Of a stretch of 64,000 bases of DNA, positions 56,421 to 64,000 are shown in pieces. The position numbers and the translations under genes were made by a program. The notes beneath the pieces are model-generated. The model saw only the letters and a program-made list of their open reading frames with translations. It searched no databases and was not told where the DNA came from. The DNA comes from Photobacterium chitinilyticum (GTDB lineage Bacteria > Pseudomonadota > Gammaproteobacteria > Enterobacterales > Vibrionaceae): NCBI RefSeq assembly GCF_004104355.1, contig NZ_RJLM01000001.1, positions 186,001-250,000 on the forward strand, given 5' to 3'. Every line of letters begins with the position of its first letter. The stretch's first letter is position 1.

Positions 56421-56828
56421 ATGTCAGATAAATCAGACGCTTATTGGCGTGAGAATTTAACATCGGAGCAATATCATATTTGCCGTGAACGAGGAACAGA
56501 AGCTCCTTTTTCAGGAACGTTGCTTCACAACAGAGAGACGGGTGTTTATCACTGTACTTGTTGTAGCAAGCCGTTGTTTCTATCAGAGAACAAATATGAC
56601 TCTGGGTGCGGCTGGCCAAGCTTTGATGCACCGATTCGTGCAGAGTCGATTCGCTACCTAGAAGATAGTAGCCTCGGGATGCAGCGCATTGAGATCCGCT
56701 GTGCGGGTTGTGACAGCCATCTCGGCCATGTCTTTTCTGACGGCCCGAAAAAAACAGGCGAGCGTTATTGTGTAAATTCTGTTTCGTTGGCTTTCCAATC
56801 CGAGCCCGAGGTATCGGCTGATAAATAA
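56421..56828 (+). CDS. msrB: Peptide-methionine (R)-S-oxide reductase MsrB
   Basis: Repairs methionine-R-sulfoxide. The 135 residues contain the zinc-binding pairs CTCCSKPLF and [12 protein letters not shown], the substrate block SGCGWPSF and the catalytic Cys in RYCVNSVSL. Cytoplasmic, as there is no signal peptide. GAGAGGATAAGTA lies before the ATG. Divergent from gapA as in E. coli. Confidence 0.95.
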   Translation: MSDKSDAYWRENLTSEQYHICRERGTEAPFSGTLLHNRETGVYHCTCCSKPLFLSENKYDSGCGWPSFDAPIRAESIRYLEDSSLGMQRIEIRCAGCDSHLGHVFSDGPKKTGERYCVNSVSLAFQSEPEVSADK

Positions 56829-56912
56829 TTCCCCCAAATCTATCTGCTCGAACTGGTTATTAGTATCGTCGAAGAAGGGCTGATCGGCTCTTCATTCTTG
56901 CTTGCCTTTGTT

Positions 56913-57740
56913 CTAATTGACCATTCGTGCGCTGAAGTTTCCTTTCTCAAGCGATTTTGATATTTTCTTGGCTTTTATATCAAGCTGTTGTCGTTGCTCT
57001 TCAGGCATGGGGTAAAAACTGATGAGTTTTTCCTGGCTCACAACCGAGGCCCCGAGTTCTGTGCCAATTCTTGACCAAAGATAGGCATTGGCGATCGATT
57101 TAGTCTGATGAGACAAGGTCGCTAGTGATTGAATGATTTCCGGCTTTATACTTTGTCCGCGCTCATACAGTTCCAATGCGTGTTTGAGCAGCTGGATTGT
57201 TTTTTCTTTATCTTTTTCGGTGTAATAGGTTGCCAATGCAAGTTGTAGCTCGGGCGTTTCAAGGGCGGGGCTGCCTTCGAGTCGTAGAAACTGACGTAGT
57301 GCCCCTTTATCTCCCTGGCTCCAGCGGTAATAGATGATCTCAGGGTCATCAGATTTTGCGAGTTCCTCGGAGAGTCTCCGGATCGATTCGTAGCTTTTGA
57401 TCAGGGCTGAAGTACGTCGGGTTTTTCGCTCTTTCAGTTCCGTTGGTTCAATTCGAGCGGCGAACTCAAGGCACTTTTGATAATCGTAGGTAAATTTGAG
57501 CTCTTTGAATTTCTCTCCGGAAACTGGGTTTTTTAGCACATCATAGCGTTGCCAGATCAGGTTCGTACGCTGGAGTCGGCATTGACCGTCATTAAGATTG
57601 GTATCTGCACAAATCTCCGGGTAGTTCTCACATAGGCTGTCTGTTGAGCGGTGACGTTCAAAGCAACCACTGAGCAGCGTTAGGCTTGCTGCTGCCAATG
57701 ATATTTTTATTAATGTTGTTGATCTACGGGCAATGCTCAT
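56913..57740 (-). CDS. DUF2989 lipoprotein
   Basis: 275 residues with a lipoprotein signal peptide, lipobox LLSGC at about residues 22-26, and a mostly helical domain (residues 60-270) that includes CENYPEICADTNLNDGQC and a tetratricopeptide-like stretch ALATYYTEKDKEKTIQLL. DUF2989 proteins are limited to vibrios and relatives; function unknown. After lipidation Cys26 is followed by FERH, so export to the outer membrane is likely (no Asp at +2). Confidence 0.85.
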   Translation of the reverse strand: MSIARRSTTLIKISLAAASLTLLSGCFERHRSTDSLCENYPEICADTNLNDGQCRLQRTNLIWQRYDVLKNPVSGEKFKELKFTYDYQKCLEFAARIEPTELKERKTRRTSALIKSYESIRRLSEELAKSDDPEIIYYRWSQGDKGALRQFLRLEGSPALETPELQLALATYYTEKDKEKTIQLLKHALELYERGQSIKPEIIQSLATLSHQTKSIANAYLWSRIGTELGASVVSQEKLISFYPMPEEQRQQLDIKAKKISKSLEKGNFSARMVN

Positions 57741-57986
57741 ACAGGGTAATAGATTACTTTGAGTGTTGATTAGATATTAGCGACTGATGTGATGTTATCT
57801 TAACTGATATACATCGAAAAAAAGCCAAAGGCTTAGTATTTTTTCGCAGTGTGATCCGTGAAGCAAAAAAGCGACTGACAGTTGGCGGTTTGGGTTGAAG
57901 TTGGTATTACTGCTAGCTCTATGCTCGAATAAAACTCGTTAGAATTAAACCAATGGCAGTTTGCCCATTGGATAGGAAGCCTGCAT

Positions 57987-58280
57987 ATGGATCTACAACA
58001 ATTATTAAATGCAATGACCCCGGAAGTTTACCTGCGTATTACTACGGCAGTAGAGATTGGCAAGTGGCCTGATGGAACGCTGCTTACTCAGGAGCAACGA
58101 GATTCGGCCATGCAGGCCGTGATGATTTATCAGTCTCGCCATAATACTGATGCCGAGCATATGTCGGTAGAAGCAGGCGGGGAAATCAAGTTTAAATCGA
58201 AAGCTGAGTTAAAACGTGATTTTGGGATAGAAGAGCCCGAGCGTGACGATATTGCCCGCTTTGATCACAACCAAATCTGA
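57987..58280 (+). CDS. yeaC: YeaC family protein (DUF1315)
   Basis: 97 residues, MDLQQLLNAMTPEVYLRITTA, then WPDGTLLTQEQRDSAMQAVM and KAELKRDFGI. Matches the short, conserved DUF1315/YeaC protein found in E. coli next to msrB/gapA. Function unknown. ATG 57987 with AGGAAGCCTGCAT upstream. Confidence 0.9.
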   Translation: MDLQQLLNAMTPEVYLRITTAVEIGKWPDGTLLTQEQRDSAMQAVMIYQSRHNTDAEHMSVEAGGEIKFKSKAELKRDFGIEEPERDDIARFDHNQI

Positions 58281-58320
58281 GCCTCGTCTTTAGGCTCATC
58301 GACCACCTATGTTCAGCAAG

Positions 58321-58992
58321 TTAACCGACGTGGTTATCAAAGATCATGGGCTCACAGTAAAAGCTACTGAGTTCATGATCTTCTTCGCTGATTAAGTTGG
58401 CAATCCAAGGCTCCTGCTCAATGTTCGTGAGATAGGCCTGCAGTTTTGGGTAGTGCGTCAGTCTTAGCCCGGCCATCCAACCACTGCGGAACACGCTCCA
58501 TAAACTGATTTCAGCCATCGAAAAGTGTTCGGCCACATAACCTTGTTCTGGTAGTTGTTCTTCGACGTAATTCAAAACCTGGGGAAGGTGGTGTTCAAGG
58601 CATTGTTTTATAGCCTGTTGGTCCACCTCTTTCTCAAGCATCTTTCCGCGCATGATTTTCTGGTAAAAAAGCACTCCTCCAATGAGTGACGTTAGCCGGG
58701 TATCGGCATATTCCTCTAGCCAGCGAACCTGGGCTCGTGAGGCGGCTGAACCTGGATATAAGGGAGGAATGGGGAAAATATCATCGAGGTAATGGGCGAT
58801 GACCGTTGAATCCATGATGTTGCTTCCTTCATGCTCCAGCACTGGAACCTTACCCATAGGGTGACGCTTCTGGGCCAGTTCTTTTTCTAAATACGGGTTG
58901 AGAGGCTGTAGATCATAAGCAATCCCTTTGTAAGAGAGCGCGAGCATGATTTTTCTGACGAACGGAGAAATAGAGGCACCGTGTAAAACCAT
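58321..58992 (-). CDS. Glutathione S-transferase family protein
   Basis: 223 residues: thioredoxin-like N-domain (SISPFVRKIMLALSYKGIAY, then MGKVPVLEHEGSNIMDSTVIAHYL, with the cis-Pro VP and ES/DS glutathione contact) and an all-helical C-domain from about residue 90. The active residue at the N-terminus is Ser in SISPF. Substrate not predictable. Neighbours suggest no shared operon. Confidence 0.88.
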   Translation of the reverse strand: MVLHGASISPFVRKIMLALSYKGIAYDLQPLNPYLEKELAQKRHPMGKVPVLEHEGSNIMDSTVIAHYLDDIFPIPPLYPGSAASRAQVRWLEEYADTRLTSLIGGVLFYQKIMRGKMLEKEVDQQAIKQCLEHHLPQVLNYVEEQLPEQGYVAEHFSMAEISLWSVFRSGWMAGLRLTHYPKLQAYLTNIEQEPWIANLISEEDHELSSFYCEPMIFDNHVG

Positions 58993-59105
58993 AGTGTTGT
59001 CTCGGGCTAATGGATCGGCAATGCGCAGGCGGAGCCGATGAACAGGACTAATTGGTATAAAGTGTAGCCGAGATGAGGGAATAGGAAGTGGGGGAGTTTA
59101 GTTTG

Positions 59106-59140
59106 ATAAAAAGCGAGAACCGTTGCCGATTCTCGCTTTA
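59106..59140 (-). terminator. Intrinsic terminator of ansA
   Basis: Stem AAAGCGAGAA/TTCTCGCTTT (59110-59119, 59130-59139) with a 10-nt loop; on the minus strand it ends in five Ts, 26 bp after the ansA stop. Shares its GCGAGAA core with the terminators at 4892 and 44326. Confidence 0.85.
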
Positions 59141-59165
59141 TTGTATTATTTGTCACTATTTACTA

Positions 59166-60176
59166 TCAGTGAGTCAGCTCACCGCGCAAGTCCTGCTGCA
59201 TCATGCTGCGAACTGTCTCAACCGGGAGATCTTGGCTTAGTAGGTAGTGTAGCTTGGCAAGGGTTGCTTCAGGAGTCATATCATAACCACTGAGTACGCC
59301 AGCTTCAGCCAGTGCACAGCCCGTTGCGTATCCCCCCATGTTTACTTTGCCTGACAGGCACTGCGTCAGGTTCATCACGATCACTCCGCGCTCTGTCGCT
59401 TCTTTCAGTTGAGCGAGAAGGTCAGGGTTTTGCGGCGCATTACCTACCCCGAACGTTAGCAGGATCATGGCGTTGACCGGCTGACGTAAGGTGTTGCGGA
59501 TGACCTCCGGTGAGATACCCGGGTACATGGTGATCACACCGATTGGCTGTGGCGTGATCGCATTAACCTTAAACTTACCTTCAGGCTGTTTGCTCAGCTC
59601 AACATTGTTTAGCTGAATGTTGATGCCTGCTTCAAGCAGGGGCGGAAGATTCGGCGAAATAAATGCGCCAAAACCGTCAGCATGGGCCTTGGTACTGCGG
59701 TTGCCACGGATCAACTTGTTGTTGAAGAAAACCGTTACTTCATTGATCGGGTAGTTTGCCGCGATGTGAAGTGAATTCAGCAAGTTGCTCTGGCCATCGG
59801 AACGCAGTTCGGCCAATGGGATCTGCGAGCCGGTGACAATCACTGGCTTGTCTAGGTTTTCAAACATAAACGACAATGCTGAAGCGGTATAAGCCATGGT
59901 GTCCGTACCATGTAAAATGACAAAACCGTCATACTTGTCGTAGTTTGCTTTAATATCATCCGCAATGCGCTGCCAATCCGCTGGCGTCATATCCGACGAG
60001 TCAATAAGTGGCTCGTACTCGTGGATCGTAAACCTCGGCATTTCAGGACGATGGAATTCGGGCATGCTTTCCAGCTGCTTTTGCATAAAGCCTGCAACAG
60101 GGACATAGCCATGGTCTGACTTCTGCATGCCAATGGTGCCGCCGGTGTAAGCAATGTAAATGTGTTTTCTTTCCAT
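59166..60176 (-). CDS. ansA: Asparaginase I (cytoplasmic)
   Basis: Hydrolyses asparagine to aspartate and ammonia. The 336 residues have both active threonine sites: IAYTGGTIGMQ at the N-terminus and VILHGTDTMAYTAS near residue 90. No signal peptide, so cytoplasmic type I. sppA lies upstream in the same direction as in E. coli (sppA-ansA). Confidence 0.95.
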   Translation of the reverse strand: MERKHIYIAYTGGTIGMQKSDHGYVPVAGFMQKQLESMPEFHRPEMPRFTIHEYEPLIDSSDMTPADWQRIADDIKANYDKYDGFVILHGTDTMAYTASALSFMFENLDKPVIVTGSQIPLAELRSDGQSNLLNSLHIAANYPINEVTVFFNNKLIRGNRSTKAHADGFGAFISPNLPPLLEAGINIQLNNVELSKQPEGKFKVNAITPQPIGVITMYPGISPEVIRNTLRQPVNAMILLTFGVGNAPQNPDLLAQLKEATERGVIVMNLTQCLSGKVNMGGYATGCALAEAGVLSGYDMTPEATLAKLHYLLSQDLPVETVRSMMQQDLRGELTH

Positions 60177-60229
60177 AATCGGGTACAGACATATCGGTTT
60201 GGTGGGCGCATTATACGGCTAACGCTCAG

Positions 60230-60256
60230 TAAAAAAAGCCCGGCATGTGCCGGGCT
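60230..60256 (-). terminator. Intrinsic terminator between sppA and ansA
   Basis: Stem AGCCCGGCA/TGCCGGGCT (60237-60245, 60248-60256); on the minus strand a run of seven Ts follows, 5 bp after the sppA stop. ansA is therefore likely to have its own promoter in the 55 bp between. Confidence 0.9.
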
Positions 60257-60260
60257 GATC

Positions 60261-62114
60261 TCAATTTTCAATATTGCTGCAGTTTAGGCAGAAAGCATAC
60301 TGACCTTTTGGGTCGTTAAAGTTACTGAGCGTCGTGAAGTCTGTTACAACTTGTTGCGTAACCGGTCGGAGAGCGGCGGGGACTTGGCCAAATGCTATTG
60401 AGGCGAGTTTTGTACTGGCCTCTGAGGCAAATTCCTGCAGCAGTAATTCTGCCGGGCTCAATGGCTCTTCCATCCAGCGAAGCTCGTAGCTGTCTAGTTT
60501 CGCCAGCTCAACTGCAGCAGCGATAGCGTCATCAAAATCACCCAACTGATCGATTAAGCCTAATTGCAGGGCATCCTGGCCTGTCCATACGCGCCCCTGG
60601 GCAATCTTGTCAGCTTGTGCGAGTGACATATCACGGTATTGGCTAACAAGGCCAATAAAGCGCTGATAGCCATGTTCGACGCCAAGTTGGAAAACTTCGG
60701 CAACGCCTTCTGGCAGCTCGCGGGTTACACCGACACCAGAGAACGGTGTTGTGCCGACACCATCGCTATAGACGCCCATGTTTTCCAGACCTTTTTCAAA
60801 GGTGGTCAGGATGGCAAAGATGCCGATAGAGCCGGTGATGGTTGTTGGCTGGGCCAAGATCTTATCGGCACTGGACGAAATCCAGTAGCCACCTGAAGCG
60901 GCCAGGCTGGACATTGATACGACAACCGGTTTGCCGGCCAGTTTCAAGGCATCGACTTCGCTGCGGATCACTTCAGAAGCAAAGGCGCTGCCTCCCGGGC
61001 TATCGACGCGTAGAATCACCGCTTTCACTTCGTCGTTTAGACGTGCTTCGCGCAGCAGTGCCGCAGTCGAATCTCCGCCAACCGTTCCCTGACGCTGGTT
61101 GCCGTCAACAATTGCACCGCTGGCAACAACAACGGCAATTTGGTTCGGGCTAGGTAAATCGGTATTGAACAGTGTTGGCTGGTAATCATAATAGCTGATT
61201 TGGTTAAAGCTGTTTTCACCGTCGCTGCCGAACTGTTCAATCAGTTTCTGGTTTAGCAACGGACGGTTGATGAGCTCGTCAACCAGCCCCATTTCGAGGC
61301 TCAGCTTGGCAAAGTCACCATTAACGGCCTTGAGTTGTTCGACAAAGCTGTCAAGTTCGGGGGTCAGTGCGGTAGCATCGATTTGGCGGTTCTTGGCGAC
61401 ATCCGCCGTGTAGGCTCCCCACAGCTGGTTTAACCATACTGTATTGGCTTCACGTGCTTCGGCTGACATACCGTTTCGGGTATACGGCTCGACAAAAGAC
61501 TTATAGGTGCCGACACGGAATACATGCGTATTAACATCAAGCTTTTCCAGCAGGCTCTTGTAATACAGGGAATAGCTACCATAGCCAGTGAGCAATACAC
61601 CACCATCGGCTGACATGAATACTTTGTCAGCATAGCTCGATAGGTAGTACTGGCTCTGCTTGTAGTTATCACCCACAGCGTAGACGGGTTTACCTGCTTG
61701 CTTGAATTCTTCTATCGCTTTGGCGATGTAGCGCATCTTGGTCAAACTGGTTTCCGACATGCCCTTAAGGTTAAGTACCAGGCCGGTGATTCGGTTGTCC
61801 GTCGAAGCGGCTCGGATAGTGTCAACGATATCGAATAATACATTTTCCTGTACCGGCGGCTGGCCTAGCGCATTGCTTGCCAGTTGGTCGATAGGATTGA
61901 CGTAGGTGCGCTGTTCGACGATTGGGCCGGATAAATCAAGTACCAGTGCGGCTTCATTGGGCAGTGCCGGTTGGTCTCCGCTTTGGTTAAAAGCGAAGAA
62001 AAGCAGGCCGATAACGAATAAAAAAAACAAATTGAGTATCAGCTGCCGGGTGAAACTGATCAGTTTCCAGATAGCTCGGAATAGTTTTCCTATTCCTTTG
62101 AGTACCACTTTCAT
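60261..62114 (-). CDS. sppA: Signal peptide peptidase SppA (protease IV)
   Basis: Membrane-bound serine protease degrading cleaved signal peptides. The 617 residues have an N-terminal anchor (about 24-45, LILNLFFLFVIGLLFFAF), two tandem peptidase S49 domains, the Lys of the dyad in the N-terminal half (YAVGDNYKQSQYYLSSYADK) and the Ser in MSSLAASGGYWIS near residue 404. Long form as in E. coli. A 3' hairpin follows at once. Confidence 0.94.
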   Translation of the reverse strand: MKVVLKGIGKLFRAIWKLISFTRQLILNLFFLFVIGLLFFAFNQSGDQPALPNEAALVLDLSGPIVEQRTYVNPIDQLASNALGQPPVQENVLFDIVDTIRAASTDNRITGLVLNLKGMSETSLTKMRYIAKAIEEFKQAGKPVYAVGDNYKQSQYYLSSYADKVFMSADGGVLLTGYGSYSLYYKSLLEKLDVNTHVFRVGTYKSFVEPYTRNGMSAEAREANTVWLNQLWGAYTADVAKNRQIDATALTPELDSFVEQLKAVNGDFAKLSLEMGLVDELINRPLLNQKLIEQFGSDGENSFNQISYYDYQPTLFNTDLPSPNQIAVVVASGAIVDGNQRQGTVGGDSTAALLREARLNDEVKAVILRVDSPGGSAFASEVIRSEVDALKLAGKPVVVSMSSLAASGGYWISSSADKILAQPTTITGSIGIFAILTTFEKGLENMGVYSDGVGTTPFSGVGVTRELPEGVAEVFQLGVEHGYQRFIGLVSQYRDMSLAQADKIAQGRVWTGQDALQLGLIDQLGDFDDAIAAAVELAKLDSYELRWMEEPLSPAELLLQEFASEASTKLASIAFGQVPAALRPVTQQVVTDFTTLSNFNDPKGQYAFCLNCSNIEN

Positions 62115-62159
62115 GAACGTTCCTGATGATGCGATCGATATTGTTTCTATCCTAACTTA

Positions 62160-62194
62160 GTAAACAAGGAATTACAGTAAGAATCCTTGTTTAC
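62160..62194. promoter_or_regulatory. 11-bp perfect inverted repeat upstream of sppA
   Basis: GTAAACAAGGA (62160-62170) and TCCTTGTTTAC (62184-62194), 13 nt apart and 46 bp before sppA. Could be an operator (two half sites about two helical turns apart) or an sppA leader hairpin. Confidence 0.45.
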
Positions 62195-62324
62195 AATGTA
62201 TCCTTTCCCTTAAGTATTGCGTGGTTCAACGGTCGTCGGAAGAGAATTTAAGGCTGAATTATATGACAATCATGACTCACGCAATGTGGTGGATGTTGTA
62301 ATAATGTAAACAAGTGTTTGATAA

Positions 62325-64000
<1,676 letters not shown>

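Overview
The window is a gene-dense stretch of a gammaproteobacterial chromosome, and the gene content and order point to the family Vibrionaceae. Indicators are a FadR carrying the extra ~40-residue insert known from vibrios, the tig-clpP-clpX-lon-hupB-ppiD block, the menF-menD-menH-menB-menC-menE block next to alaA, yfbR and dgt, the gapA/yeaD/msrB neighbourhood, and a rhombosortase. I cannot fix the genus (Photobacterium, Enterovibrio or a relative would all fit). I see no insertion sequence, prophage, CRISPR array or rRNA; the single tRNA is tRNA-Arg(UCU).

Layout. 1-9.2 kb: purF, a Yip1 membrane protein, a LysR regulator, an RssB-type response regulator, a POT peptide transporter, rfaH, galU and folD (with a PurR box). 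9.5-19.5 kb: tRNA-Arg, two tiny unrecorded ORFs, then the proteostasis cluster tig, clpP, clpX, lon, hupB, ppiD with two sigma-32-type promoters, followed by a ComEA-like protein. 19.5-24.3 kb: rhombosortase, a DTW tRNA-modifying enzyme, the deoxynucleotide phosphohydrolases dgt and yfbR, and alaA. 24.7-31.8 kb: a compact menaquinone operon with overlapping genes. 32-37.6 kb: a TetR gene with an LplT-PlsC fusion, a TM2 protein, a Tim44-like protein, a TIGR02647 protein, and two divergent cysteine-cluster proteins sharing a structured intergenic region. 37.6-41.3 kb: the most accessory-looking part, AT-rich, with a WbuC cupin, a glycosyltransferase-deacetylase fusion and a VirK/YbjX protein. 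41.3-47.9 kb: dusC, an SDR, a UPF0149/SEC-C protein, a NudG-like Nudix enzyme, dsbB, nhaB and fadR. 48-52.8 kb: the prkA-yeaH-spoVR stress operon. 53-64 kb: a VOC protein, yeaD, gapA, msrB, a DUF2989 lipoprotein, YeaC, a GST, ansA, sppA and the 5' part of fadH, which runs off the window and has a FadR operator in front of it.

Beyond ordinary annotation the sequence shows several structured features. A CCCTCCCC/GGGGAGGG hairpin repeat occurs only at convergent gene ends. Perfect palindromes sit inside two coding regions (the DTW gene and menE). A palindrome supplies a Shine-Dalgarno sequence to two divergent genes at once. One 5' UTR can pair its ribosome-binding site (ycgN). Two well-led tiny ORFs lie beside the tRNA. 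No single system in the window can be called new with confidence; the best leads are the tiny-ORF pair, the glycosyltransferase-deacetylase island and the divergent cysteine-cluster pair.
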